Assembly (NCBI GenBank): GCA_030827475.1
Contig: JAUREJ010000001.1
Coordinates: 61,906-125,905 of the forward strand
Length of the DNA: 64,000 nt
Source of the DNA: Candidatus Poseidonia sp.
Lineage (GTDB): Archaea; Thermoplasmatota; Poseidoniia; Poseidoniales; Poseidoniaceae
Reading direction: 5' to 3'
A model generated the notes under the pieces. The model made no database searches, had not been told where the DNA came from, and saw only the letters and a list, made by a program, of their open reading frames with translations. This document shows, piece by piece, positions 17,299 through 25,921 of the stretch (positions are counted from its first letter, which is position 1; every line of letters starts with the position of its first letter). A program made the position numbers and the translations under genes.

Positions 17299-19089
17299 AT
17301 GGGCACCATCATCAACGACTTCACCATCAACATCGCTACTGCGAACGGAACGGGGTCGCAATCCGCCAACCTCATTCTCTTGCAATCGCTCTTTGAAATG
17401 GGCGTCCCCGTGAGCGGGAAGAACCTCTTTCCGTCCAACATTTCTGGCCTCCCAACATGGTACATCGTTCGCCTCTCGGACAAAGGCTACCAAGCACCCG
17501 GCGACCGAACCCACATCCAAGTTCTCGTCAATCCAGCAACATGGGACGAGGACCTCGCAGCCCTTGAGCCGGGTTCCGTCGTCATCTGGAACAGCGACAC
17601 GAAAGGGATGACCGTGGAACGAGACGATGTTGTGTCCTACCCGGTTCCAATGAGCACCTTGGCCCGGAAGATCAACCCCAAAATCGCAAAACTCGTCACC
17701 AACATCATCTACGTGGGTGTTCTTGCTGAATTGCTCGGCATCGACCAAACCTGTTTGGAGGCGGCGGTCTCCAAGCAGTTCAAAGGCAAGGCATCGGCTG
17801 TTGAACTCAACATCACGGCGCTCGGTCTTGGAAGGGAACACTGCAGGGAGGAGTTGACCAAGGAGGACCCCTATGCGGTCGAGGCAAGGGAAGTCAAGAA
17901 GCCTCAGTTTTTCATCGAAGGCAATGAAGCAGCCGCTCTTGGCGCTCATTACGGCGGTGTGCAACTTTTGGCTTGGTACCCCATCACGCCCTCCTCTTCG
18001 CTTGCTGAAGGCATCATCAACTACATTCCACGCCTGCGAACCGACGATGATGGAAAGGCCACGATGGCCGTCATCCAAGCCGAGGACGAACTCGCTGCTG
18101 CCGGCATGGTGCTCGGTGCAGGTTGGGCCGGCGGACGAGGCATGACCGCAACCTCCGGTCCGGGCATCTCCCTGATGCAGGAATTCATCGGGTTGGCGTA
18201 TTTCGCCGAAGTCCCCTCGGTCTTTTGGGATGTGACTCGGGTCGGGCCCTCAACGGGGCTACCAACCCGAACCCAACAATCCGACATCGCCATGCTCTAC
18301 GAGGGCAGTCACGGCGACACCCAACACATCGTGCTCATTCCAGGAACGGTTGAAGAGTGCTTTGAATTCGGCTGGCGTGCATTTGACTACGCTGAGCGCT
18401 TCCAAACGCCCGTTTTCGGCATGAGCGACCTCGATTTGGGGATGAACCGCTGGGCGTGCGGCGGCTTCACCTATCCGGACGTTCCCATGGACCGCGGAAA
18501 AGTTGTTCGTGAACAAGACGTGTTTGATGCCTTCGAAACCTTCGGACGCTACCTTGATGTGGACGGCGATGGCATTCCATACCGCACCCTTCCGGGTTCA
18601 GGCATGGCCCCGATTCTCTATCGAGGTACCGGTCACAACCCCATGGGCGTGTATTCGGAAAAGCCAGAGGACTACTACAACCTCATGCAACGCCTGCGAA
18701 TGAAGATTGACGGCGCTCGTGACGCCCTCCCCGCACCGGTATTGCGTGAGGAGGCTGAATGCGAAGTGGGCATCGTCTTCTTGGGAAGCATGGAAAATTC
18801 CATCCAAGAAATCGACGACATCCTCGAAGAAACCGGCTTGAAGGTCAGCCAGTGCCGTGTTCGTGCTCTGCCCTTCCATTCAGAAGTTGAATCCTTCATT
18901 CGCCGTCATGAAACCGTCATCGTTCTTGAGATCAACCGAGATGGACAACTCTACGGCATTCTGCGCCGAGAGCTCCCCAACGATTTGGTCACCAAGGTTC
19001 ATTCCGTAGCGTACTCCGACGGTATGCCACCTCGCGCTCGCATCTACGCCGAACGCATCAAGGCAACCCTTGAGGAGGTGAAACAATGA
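17299..19089 (+). CDS. korA: 2-oxoacid:ferredoxin oxidoreductase, fused gamma/alpha subunit
   Basis: 596 residues from the ATG at 17299, which has a GAGG-type ribosome site 8-10 nt upstream; the ORF-track start at 17152 is a TTG far into the divergent promoter gap. Residues ~1-190 form the gamma domain (INIATANGTGSQSANLILLQSLFEMGVPVSGKNLFPSNI), and residues ~200-596 the alpha domain (GNEAAALGAHYGGVQLLAWYPITPSSSLAEGIINY; AEDELAAAGMVLGAGWAGGRGMTATSGPGISLMQEFIGLAYFAE). This enzyme oxidatively decarboxylates a 2-oxoacid to acyl-CoA and reduces ferredoxin, with the beta subunit supplying thiamine diphosphate. The fused gamma-alpha layout is shared by 2-oxoglutarate- and other 2-oxoacid-specific enzymes. 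The exact substrate (2-oxoglutarate most likely, given aconitase nearby) is inferred. The stop overlaps the beta-subunit start (ATGA). Confidence 0.9.
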   Translation: MGTIINDFTINIATANGTGSQSANLILLQSLFEMGVPVSGKNLFPSNISGLPTWYIVRLSDKGYQAPGDRTHIQVLVNPATWDEDLAALEPGSVVIWNSDTKGMTVERDDVVSYPVPMSTLARKINPKIAKLVTNIIYVGVLAELLGIDQTCLEAAVSKQFKGKASAVELNITALGLGREHCREELTKEDPYAVEAREVKKPQFFIEGNEAAALGAHYGGVQLLAWYPITPSSSLAEGIINYIPRLRTDDDGKATMAVIQAEDELAAAGMVLGAGWAGGRGMTATSGPGISLMQEFIGLAYFAEVPSVFWDVTRVGPSTGLPTRTQQSDIAMLYEGSHGDTQHIVLIPGTVEECFEFGWRAFDYAERFQTPVFGMSDLDLGMNRWACGGFTYPDVPMDRGKVVREQDVFDAFETFGRYLDVDGDGIPYRTLPGSGMAPILYRGTGHNPMGVYSEKPEDYYNLMQRLRMKIDGARDALPAPVLREEAECEVGIVFLGSMENSIQEIDDILEETGLKVSQCRVRALPFHSEVESFIRRHETVIVLEINRDGQLYGILRRELPNDLVTKVHSVAYSDGMPPRARIYAERIKATLEEVKQ

Positions 19090-20132
19090 GCGAAGAGCCT
19101 GCACGAGCCATCAAGCTCAACGTCATCAACGAACCAAAGGACAGTTACACCGGCGGTCCATCCTCGCTCTGCCCTGGCTGCGGCCACGACCAGATTTCAA
19201 CCGTCATCATCAACGCTGCTTGGGAGAACGGCATCGAGCCTCACCGCATCGCAAAGATGTCGGGCATCGGGTGTTCTTCGAAAACACCGGCATACTACCT
19301 CGGGCAATCGCACGGTTTCAACACCGTCCACGGCCGAATGCCCTCCGTCACCACCGGGGCCTACGCTGTGAACAAGGACCTCCTCTACCTCGGAGTTTCC
19401 GGTGATGGTGATTCAGCATCCATCGGCATCGGCCAATTGATTCACGCCATCCGCCGAAACGTGGACATGGTCTACATCATCGAAAACAACGGCGTGTACG
19501 GGTTGACCAAGGGCCAGTATTCGGCGACCGCTGACATCGGCTCGAAGAAAAAGAAGGGCCCTACAAACGAAACCCAGCCCATCGATCTCTGTGCGTTGGC
19601 CATCAACTTGGGATGCACCTTTGTCGCCCGCTCTTTCTCGGGTTCAAAGAAACAACTCACCTCGTTGATCAAAGCGGCGATGTCGCACAAAGGCTTCGCC
19701 CTGATCGACGTCATTTCACCGTGCGTGACCTTCAACAACAACGATGAATCCATGCGTTCTTACAGTTATGTCAAGGAAAACGAGGTCACCTTGCACATGG
19801 CAGATTACATCCCCCACTTCAACCCGGTCGAAGAAATCGAAGTTCCTGAAGGTCACTTCAAGGACATCACGCTGCACGACGGGTCTACGATTCGTCTCGA
19901 AACCATCTCGGAAGAACACGACCCGGGCGATGCCATGGCGGCCCTCAGCGCACTCCACGCTGCAGAGTCCGACGGGAAGCACGTGACCGGGTTGCTCTAT
20001 TTCGACGCTTCAAAGCCATCGCTCGTCGAAGACCTGGGGTTGGTGGACGAGGCTCTGCTCGACGTTCCCGATGAGGTTTTGCGTCCGAATCAAGCCTCTC
20101 TTGACGCCTTGAATGCCGAATTTTTGTCCTGA
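19086..20132 (+). CDS. korB: 2-oxoacid:ferredoxin oxidoreductase, beta subunit
   Basis: 348 residues, beginning with the ATG of an ATGA overlap with the alpha gene. The thiamine diphosphate-binding region is clear: GVSGDGDSASIGIGQLIHAIRRNVDMVYIIENNGVYGLTKGQYSAT has the GDGD...N...NN(G)YG pattern. SLCPGCGHDQISTVI and SGIGCSSKTP carry the cysteines that hold the [4Fe-4S] cluster in this family, and the later DVISPCVTFNN provides a further Cys. It forms the catalytic partner of the fused gamma/alpha subunit. The C-terminal ~80 residues (after EEIEVPEGHF) fit the family's extension. The length is normal. No separate delta (ferredoxin-like) gene is next to it, consistent with the two-subunit KorAB form. 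Confidence 0.93.
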   Translation: MSEEPARAIKLNVINEPKDSYTGGPSSLCPGCGHDQISTVIINAAWENGIEPHRIAKMSGIGCSSKTPAYYLGQSHGFNTVHGRMPSVTTGAYAVNKDLLYLGVSGDGDSASIGIGQLIHAIRRNVDMVYIIENNGVYGLTKGQYSATADIGSKKKKGPTNETQPIDLCALAINLGCTFVARSFSGSKKQLTSLIKAAMSHKGFALIDVISPCVTFNNNDESMRSYSYVKENEVTLHMADYIPHFNPVEEIEVPEGHFKDITLHDGSTIRLETISEEHDPGDAMAALSALHAAESDGKHVTGLLYFDASKPSLVEDLGLVDEALLDVPDEVLRPNQASLDALNAEFLS

Positions 20133-20150
20133 TGGGGGGGTTCTTACCAT

Positions 20151-20163
20151 CCCCTTATAGGGG
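20151..20163 (+). promoter_or_regulatory. TATA-like box inside a perfect palindromic-type repeat
   Basis: CCCCTTATAGGGG lies 22 nt before the ATG of the DUF2135 gene. The arms CCCC/GGGG flank TTATA, so the element could be both promoter and operator. The spacing from the TATA centre to the ATG (~28 nt) fits an almost leaderless transcript. It could also act as the terminator hairpin of korB. Confidence 0.45.
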
Positions 20164-20184
20164 AGCAGGTCAAGAAGGAAAGGT

Positions 20185-21075
20185 ATGGTTGAACCCGTGA
20201 CCACAGTAACCAGCGTTGGTCTCGGCTCCGCAGGTTTGTACATTTTCGGGCGTTATTGGAAACGACGGAACACCCGGCTAAGAGCTCTTGCACTCGCTGA
20301 AAAATACAGCACCAAGACACGCATTGGCGCCCATCAAGGTCGAATGCGTCTGCTGGTCAATTTGCCGCAGGTAGGAGAAGTACCGACAAACGAGCAAACT
20401 GCGTGGCGAGAGCGTGAAGAGCGACGGAACCGGAACATCATGGAACTTGATCTCATCCACCCCGTTTCCGAAATCGACGCACCTGGGGACGAGGAGGACC
20501 AAGCGCCAAACGACGAGGAACGCCTTTTGGAACTGGACGCGCGTTCATCTTGGATCGAATCCAACGAACCGCCGATGAATCAACACGCTGCCTTGGTCGC
20601 AGAAGAACAACTCGGCAGCGGTGTCGTCGTTGCAGAAAATAGCGATGAAGAACTCGAGGTGAACATCGACGAGCGCCTTGAGCGTGAAGGCGGGTCATCA
20701 GGGGTGGTTCAAATCTCGCTGGCATGGGACGATTACAACGATTTGGACTTGCACGTGTTTTGTCCATCGGGTGAGCGCATCTACTTCAACAACAAAAAAA
20801 GCGATTGCGGCGGTGATTTGGATGTTGATATGAACGTTCGACCGGTCTCGAACACGCCGGTGGAAAACGTCGTTTGGAAGGAACAAGCCCCGTTGGGTCC
20901 ATACAAAATCGGCGTCCACTTCTACAAACATCACAAAAAGGGACGAACGAAGCGAACCTGCTCCTACCGTCTTCGCGTCGTCACGCACGGACGCAGCAGG
21001 GAATACATTGGGAAAATCAAGTACGGCGAGGCCATGCAAATGGTCACGTCTTTCTCCCTAGAAGAGGCTCCCTAA
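20185..21075 (+). CDS. Membrane-anchored DUF2135 (YfaP-like) domain protein
   Basis: 296 residues. A short N-terminal hydrophobic stretch (VTTVTSVGLGSAGLYIFGRYWKRR) likely anchors the protein, followed by a charged linker rich in Glu (residues ~35-170). The C-terminal domain (GVVQISLAWDDYNDLDLHVFCPSGERIYFNNKKSDCGGDLDVDMNVRP...PVENVVWKEQAPLGPYKIGVHFYKHHKKG) matches the DUF2135/YfaP pattern: D-L-D-L-H-V-x-x-P-S-G, then G-G-x-L-D-V-D, then E-N-(I/V)-x-W...P-x-G-x-Y-x-(V/I)-x-V-H-(Y/F). The molecular role of that family is not known. The stop codon overlaps that of the convergent glucokinase gene (CTAA), leaving no room for a separate terminator. Confidence 0.7.
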   Translation: MVEPVTTVTSVGLGSAGLYIFGRYWKRRNTRLRALALAEKYSTKTRIGAHQGRMRLLVNLPQVGEVPTNEQTAWREREERRNRNIMELDLIHPVSEIDAPGDEEDQAPNDEERLLELDARSSWIESNEPPMNQHAALVAEEQLGSGVVVAENSDEELEVNIDERLEREGGSSGVVQISLAWDDYNDLDLHVFCPSGERIYFNNKKSDCGGDLDVDMNVRPVSNTPVENVVWKEQAPLGPYKIGVHFYKHHKKGRTKRTCSYRLRVVTHGRSREYIGKIKYGEAMQMVTSFSLEEAP

Positions 21076-21821
21076 TCGAGATGGTTTGAAGCCACCCAAA
21101 GGGCGGCTCCGAGGGGCCCGGCATCGTTCGCCAGCGTGGCCCTCACGAGTCCGGCCCGGGTGGTCAACAGAGGGGTGAGGGTGGACCAGTGTTCGGTGAT
21201 CCCTCCGCTGACTACAACGAGGTCGGGACGAATTCGGCCCTCGAGGAAAGAAAGTCCCTCCTGAAAGCGTTCTGACCACGCCTGAAGCGTGAGGTTTTCG
21301 GCTTGACGAACTTGCCCGGACAGATGCTCTTCGAGCACCCCCTCACGGGAGGGATGAGGCAGCCGTCCGTATTCTAAATTGGGCACCAAAACCCCGTTCT
21401 GATGGACGGTGGTTCCAAGCCCCGTACCCACCGTGAGGGTCAACACGCAAGCATGATCGCCGTGGCTTGCACCAAAGCGTCGCTCACCCTCGGCGGCAGC
21501 GTCGGCGTCGTTCAGCATGGAAAACTGACCGCCGTGAAAAGGCGAAAGAGCCGCTTCCACATCCACCTCGCACCAAGCCCTTCCGAGGTTGGGGGCCGTT
21601 TGGATGAGGTTGTTCACAACCGCACCCGGAAATCCAAGACCGATTGGCCCGTTCCAACCCAGGCCCTCCAGCGCTTCACCGATCTGAAGAAGCACATCGT
21701 CAGGGTGAAGGGAAGCACGGTGTTGAAAGGACAGAAGAGGACCTGTCCGCTGTCCCGTAGCGATGTCGTACACCCCGACGCGGAACCCGCTTCCGCCGAG
21801 GTCAATCCCCACCGCTTTCAC
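21072..21821 (-). CDS. ppgK: ROK-family polyphosphate glucokinase
   Basis: 249 residues from a GTG at 21821, preceded by an AGGTGATG ribosome site; the longer ORF-track start runs into the HAD gene and encodes random-looking sequence. The N-terminus VKAVGIDLGGSGFRVGVYD is the ROK/actin-like ATPase phosphate-1 motif. GPIGLGFPGAVVNN, SMLNDADAAAEGERRFG (catalytic Asp in the N-D-A-D block) and LTLTVGTGLGTTVHQNGVLVPNLEYGRLP follow as in polyphosphate glucokinases. PDLVVVSGGITEHW matches the adenosine motif. The enzyme phosphorylates glucose using polyphosphate or ATP. The CxCGxxGCxE zinc site of other ROK proteins is absent, as in known polyphosphate glucokinases. The gene starts 4 nt after the HAD phosphatase gene, so the two are an operon. 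Confidence 0.82.
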   Translation of the reverse strand: MKAVGIDLGGSGFRVGVYDIATGQRTGPLLSFQHRASLHPDDVLLQIGEALEGLGWNGPIGLGFPGAVVNNLIQTAPNLGRAWCEVDVEAALSPFHGGQFSMLNDADAAAEGERRFGASHGDHACVLTLTVGTGLGTTVHQNGVLVPNLEYGRLPHPSREGVLEEHLSGQVRQAENLTLQAWSERFQEGLSFLEGRIRPDLVVVSGGITEHWSTLTPLLTTRAGLVRATLANDAGPLGAALWVASNHLD

Positions 21822-21825
21822 GGCA

Positions 21826-22590
21826 TCACCTCTTGGCGGCGATTGCCTGCAAAATGGCCTCCACCAGCGGAGGAAAGGTCTCACCGTGATGATGGGGGGA
21901 GACGACGTCGGCTGCTGCCTGTACCTCCTCGAACGCCCCCCCAACCGCAACGGACCAACCCGCCGAGGCGAACATGGAAAGATCGTTGGGTGCATCGCCC
22001 ACAGCCAAGGCATCGCTAAGCACCCACCCCATGCGTCCGAACAACGCCTCCAGCCCTTGCCCTTTGCTCAAACAGGGGTCCATGAGGTGGATGGCAAAAC
22101 CGGTCCGGACAACGCTCAAATCAACCCATGCGCTGGTTGCAAGCTCGCTTTCAATGGCATGAAGGTCTTCGTCTGGGTGCAAACACCACTCGCTTTCTCT
22201 CCACGTATTGGTGGCGATGCCCGAGCTGTCAAGTCCCGGTATTCGCGAAGCCAGCCATTCCGCTGCTTCTTTGGCTGACCGGCCAGATGCTCGAATCACC
22301 GGCTCGTTCCATTCGGGGTGCCAGAGAACCCCGCCGTTTTCGCAACACATCGGTCCGCTCAAACCGATGAAGCGCCACAGCCCGTAGGCCACCGGGCGCA
22401 CGTTTCCGGTAGCGAGAACCACCGGCACCCCGTGCGCTTCAAGGGAACGCAAGGCCTCGACTGCGGCGAGGGAGAGGACCTTGTTGCCGTCGGTTACGGT
22501 TCCGTCAATGTCGATGACGACCACCTTGGGCATCCATCCATCGGGGAGCCACTGCATAACGCGGGTGAGTTGACGGACGAGGATGAACAT
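21826..22590 (-). CDS. HAD-superfamily phosphatase (archaeal phosphoglycolate phosphatase-like)
   Basis: 254 residues. Motif I is IDIDGTVTDGN (residues 26-36) with the two catalytic aspartates. Motif II is VVLATGN, and the C-terminal KGQGLEALFGRMGWVLSDALAVGDAPNDLSMFASAG provides the lysine and the GDxxND acidic motif. This is the layout of subclass IIB (Cof/TA0175-like) HAD enzymes such as archaeal phosphoglycolate phosphatase and sugar phosphatases. A TATA-like box (ACTTTATC read on -) centred ~25 nt upstream of the ATG makes a leaderless mRNA likely and supports M1, although an ATG at residue 20 (MPKVVVIDIDG) would start right at the domain. Its pairing with ppgK suggests a sugar-phosphate substrate, but that is inference. 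Confidence 0.82.
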   Translation of the reverse strand: MFILVRQLTRVMQWLPDGWMPKVVVIDIDGTVTDGNKVLSLAAVEALRSLEAHGVPVVLATGNVRPVAYGLWRFIGLSGPMCCENGGVLWHPEWNEPVIRASGRSAKEAAEWLASRIPGLDSSGIATNTWRESEWCLHPDEDLHAIESELATSAWVDLSVVRTGFAIHLMDPCLSKGQGLEALFGRMGWVLSDALAVGDAPNDLSMFASAGWSVAVGGAFEEVQAAADVVSPHHHGETFPPLVEAILQAIAAKR

Positions 22591-22610
22591 TCGCCTTCAG
22601 GTGATTTGAA

Positions 22611-22620
22611 CCGATAAAGT
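22611..22620 (-). promoter_or_regulatory. TATA-like box for the HAD/ppgK operon
   Basis: Minus-strand ACTTTATCGG is centred about 25 nt upstream of the HAD gene's ATG (22590), the spacing expected for a leaderless archaeal transcript. The divergent P-type ATPase gene begins 67 nt away on the other strand, so the two promoters share one short gap. Confidence 0.5.
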
Positions 22621-22656
22621 GCGAGGATTGATGAACACCCAACATCACCCCGAGGC

Positions 22657-25344
22657 ATGGGAAGGGGCAATGAGGACGAGTTCTTCCTCTCCCTTGAAGA
22701 CGATGTCATCGTTGACATTCCTGCACACGAGCCATCCCCTGCACTCGCCCCTGTGGTCCTCAATGAAGAGGATCCCCTCGAGGTCTTCGTGGCAGAACGA
22801 GTGGACACCACCGTCCTCACCGAACCCACCGGCACCTACAACGTCAGTTGGCCGTTGTTGGGCATGGATTGCCCCGATTGTGCCTCCAAAGCCATGGGGG
22901 CTTTGCGGCACATGAAACAGGTCACAACATCCAACGTATCGGCCACATCGGCCGAAGTGAGTTTGGAAGTAAATCTCGAAGAAGGTCCCCTCTCCGAGGT
23001 TTCTTCGGTGCTTCGCTCCCTCGGTCATGCGCCCGATGTGGAGCATCACGAACTCGTGGGTGTTCGCGCCAAAGCCGTGGCCGAACGAAACGGGGTACCT
23101 CTTGCACAGTTGGAGCGGGTCGTTCGGAGGCAGCCCGGCATTCTCGATGCTGAAGTTTCGGACGACGACCGTATTCTCGTTCAGTTGGTCGCCAGTTCAG
23201 AGCAAGACCTGATTGAGGCACGAAACCGAGCACTGGAGCACATGATTGGATCAAAGCCGTCCTTCGCTGCTGCGACCTCGAATCGACTCCGTCCCGACCA
23301 ATGGCGGCTTATCGGAGGCGGTATCGCCCTTCCCGTGCTTGCGCTGGTGATGCTCGCCGAACTGCTCGGATACCACGGTTGGTTGATTCCGGTTTTGGCT
23401 TTGCCCGGCGTTTTGATCGGTGGACTTCAAATGTTCAAAGAGGCGATCGCCTCGCTTCGAAACCTGCAAATGGGCTTCCAAGTCTTGACCAGTCTTGCCG
23501 TCCTTGGTGCTGGAATCTTGGGGATGTGGGAAGAAGCCCTCATCGTCACCATTCTGGTTGCTTTCACCGCCCACCTTGAAGGCGACGCCCTGCTCAAAGC
23601 GCGAGAGGCGATGCAAGGCGGACTTGACCGCCTGCCCCGAACTGCGAGGAAAATCAACGACCCTCAAGCGAAATGCCTTACCCCCGAGATGACGATTTCT
23701 ACGCCCGGAGCGGGCATCAAACTCCCCATGGCCGGTGGCCTCCTGATGGCCTCGCCGGTGCAAACTGGACCCGAAACCGAAACCGTTCCCATCGATTTAA
23801 TTCGCCCGGGGGACCGAATCGAAATCCGTAGCGGAGAACTCATCCCCGCCGATGGGCGCATCCTCGAAGGGAAAGGTGCCCTCAACAAAGCCCCCCTCAC
23901 CGGTGAATCTGTACCCGTGGATGTTCAGCCCGGCGATGTCATCGAAGCGGGTTTGGTGTTGGCCAGAGGCCCGGTGATTTGCGAGGTTTTGGCCGTTGGC
24001 GATGCAACCCGGCTCTCCGGCCTCATCGACGCGGTTCACGCCTTCCGAGAGGCGCCGCCTCGCCTTCACAGCGGCATTGAAAAATTCACGGCGGTTTGGG
24101 TTCCGATGGTGCTTTTCGGAGCGTTTGCCGTGTGGTATTTCATGTTCCCCGACAATTGGAAAATCATTCTCCTTCTCTGGGTGGTTTCGTGCCCCTGCGC
24201 TCTTCTTTTAGCCACCCCTGTCCCTCACGCAGCGGCCCTGTCGAACGCAGCACAGCGCGGTGTTATCGTTCGAGGAGGTGACGCTCTCGAGCGCATGGCC
24301 CGCGTGAATCATGTTCTCTTGGACAAAACCGGCACCTTGACATCTGGACGGCCAACGGTGGGCGAAGTCGTTCTTGGGAAAAACCGCCGAATGGAGGCTG
24401 CGCTCAAGCTGATGATGGGGCTTGAGGCCCGTTCCTCTCACCCATACGCCTTGGCCGTGATGGACCACTGTGCTGATCACAACCTCACCGCCTCGAGCAT
24501 CACCAACCTCCAAGACGTCGATGCAGGGATTCAAGGCACCCACGCTGGAAGTCATGTGGCGTTTCTCCGCCCAGACAAAGCCGCCTCAATGGGCATCGAG
24601 GTGGAAAAGAAACTTCAGGACGCGTTTTCACACGCCACCAAAGAAGGTCACGGCGCCAGCCTTTTGGCCAAAGACGGGCAAGCGGTGGCGCTTGTCACCT
24701 TCATCCACGACGACACACGAGACGGCTCTGCTGCGCTCATTCAATCCCTCAATCAACGCTCCATCAACGTCGAAATCTTGTCGGGTGACCACCAAAACGC
24801 GGTCTCAGAATTCGCTCGCTCGGTGGGCTTGGCAGAGAGCGCCGCCCACGGAGGTCTGAGTCCTGAAGACAAGGTCAAGTGGGTTAAAGCACGCTCTTCA
24901 TCGCACGTCACGATGATGGTCGGGGACGGGTTCAACGATGCTGCAGCCCTTGCCGTTGCAGACGTTGGGGTTGCTGTTGGGACGGGGGAAACGGTCAACT
25001 TGGAAGCGGCCGACATCTTGATTCCTGGCGACGACCCGAGAATGCTCACCGAAATGATCGACCTTGCAAGGCAGGCTCAGCGAACCTTGATGCAAAATCT
25101 GTTTTTCTCCGTGGCGATCACCGTCACGCTCGTCATCGCCGTCATCCAGCAATGGTACGACCAACTTTGGGTCGGCGTCCTGATTCATGAAGCATCGGTC
25201 ATCTTGGTGATTCTGAACGGAGCAAGATTGGCGCAAAACGGTCAAGCAATCTCGCTTTTGAAAGAAACCCTTCGCACGATGGTCAGTGACACAAGAACCG
25301 CATTTGCTTCGTTCCGTGCACGATATTTACCGACCAAGGCGTGA
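22657..25344 (+). CDS. Heavy-metal-transporting P1B-type ATPase
   Basis: 895 residues. An acidic N-terminal extension (~60) is followed by a heavy-metal-associated domain with GMDCPDCASK (Cys72, Cys75), then membrane helices and the P-type ATPase core: TGES (actuator loop, PLTGESVPVDV), the transport motif SCPC (Cys512, Cys514), DKTGTLT (phosphorylated Asp556) and MVGDGFNDAAALAVADVGVA (hinge). It exports a metal ion from the cytoplasm using ATP. The CPC motif allows Cu, Zn, Cd or Pb; the last helices carry HEASVILVILNGARL, nearer to Zn/Cd/Co-type (P1B-2/-4) pumps than to copper pumps. The usual HP motif of the P1B class is represented by GLEARSSHPYALAV. The downstream ArsR-like regulator and zinc-ribbon gene may form a metal-response unit. 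Confidence 0.9.
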   Translation: MGRGNEDEFFLSLEDDVIVDIPAHEPSPALAPVVLNEEDPLEVFVAERVDTTVLTEPTGTYNVSWPLLGMDCPDCASKAMGALRHMKQVTTSNVSATSAEVSLEVNLEEGPLSEVSSVLRSLGHAPDVEHHELVGVRAKAVAERNGVPLAQLERVVRRQPGILDAEVSDDDRILVQLVASSEQDLIEARNRALEHMIGSKPSFAAATSNRLRPDQWRLIGGGIALPVLALVMLAELLGYHGWLIPVLALPGVLIGGLQMFKEAIASLRNLQMGFQVLTSLAVLGAGILGMWEEALIVTILVAFTAHLEGDALLKAREAMQGGLDRLPRTARKINDPQAKCLTPEMTISTPGAGIKLPMAGGLLMASPVQTGPETETVPIDLIRPGDRIEIRSGELIPADGRILEGKGALNKAPLTGESVPVDVQPGDVIEAGLVLARGPVICEVLAVGDATRLSGLIDAVHAFREAPPRLHSGIEKFTAVWVPMVLFGAFAVWYFMFPDNWKIILLLWVVSCPCALLLATPVPHAAALSNAAQRGVIVRGGDALERMARVNHVLLDKTGTLTSGRPTVGEVVLGKNRRMEAALKLMMGLEARSSHPYALAVMDHCADHNLTASSITNLQDVDAGIQGTHAGSHVAFLRPDKAASMGIEVEKKLQDAFSHATKEGHGASLLAKDGQAVALVTFIHDDTRDGSAALIQSLNQRSINVEILSGDHQNAVSEFARSVGLAESAAHGGLSPEDKVKWVKARSSSHVTMMVGDGFNDAAALAVADVGVAVGTGETVNLEAADILIPGDDPRMLTEMIDLARQAQRTLMQNLFFSVAITVTLVIAVIQQWYDQLWVGVLIHEASVILVILNGARLAQNGQAISLLKETLRTMVSDTRTAFASFRARYLPTKA

Positions 25345-25411
25345 GCCTCCACAATTCGGACAAAGGGACATCTTCAAACCCTAAGCACCCCTCATCAACA
25401 TTGGTGGGCGA

Positions 25412-25915
25412 ATGGGACGAGTACGAGGCGACCCCATCACCACGGCACTCGCCCACCCGACGCGACGCAAAGCCTACATCGCCTTGTCGGGTACCGAGGA
25501 AATGAGCACCGTTCAACTTCAAGAGGCGGTGGGTGTCGACCGGTACAACCTCTACCACCATCTGAAGAAACTCGCTTCGCTCGAGCTCGTTGAAAACCAC
25601 CGTGATGAAGGGCGAGCCCGATGGTGGTGCGTCAACAAGCGGGTTGATTTGCCCGAACTGCTCAACGTCACCACGCATCACCCTGCTCCAGGACCCGCTC
25701 CACAAGCCACTTCGCCTAGCGTGACGGCAACCCTTGCAACCTTGGCGGTTGACGAGCAGGGACGAGATGTGATCGTGTTGAACCTCGAAGGTTCACGGGA
25801 CCAGGTCAGCGCCAAGCAACTCATCGTACGCCTTTCCGAGGAGTTTGGACTCACGCTCGCCGTGCCTTGGAATTTCATTCCCGAACAACTTGTCCTCTAT
25901 TCCAAAAAGAAGTGA
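25412..25915 (+). CDS. ArsR-like winged-helix transcriptional regulator
   Basis: 167 residues. The N-terminal ~75 residues are a winged helix: DPITTALAHPTRRKAYIALSGTEEMSTVQLQEAVGVDRYNLYHHLKKLASLELVENHRDEGRARWWCVNK shows the H-P-T-R-R opening, the recognition helix (VDRYNLYHHLKKL) and the beta-hairpin wing. The C-terminal domain (~95 residues) contains a VTATLATLAVDEQGRDVIVLNLEGSRDQVSAKQLIVRLSEEFGL segment of unknown fold. The classical ArsR metal-binding ELCVCDL is missing, so metal sensing is not shown. It sits 67 nt after the metal-ATPase gene and 6 nt before the zinc-ribbon gene, which makes local regulation plausible. Confidence 0.75.
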   Translation: MGRVRGDPITTALAHPTRRKAYIALSGTEEMSTVQLQEAVGVDRYNLYHHLKKLASLELVENHRDEGRARWWCVNKRVDLPELLNVTTHHPAPGPAPQATSPSVTATLATLAVDEQGRDVIVLNLEGSRDQVSAKQLIVRLSEEFGLTLAVPWNFIPEQLVLYSKKK

Positions 25916-25921
25916 TGCCCG

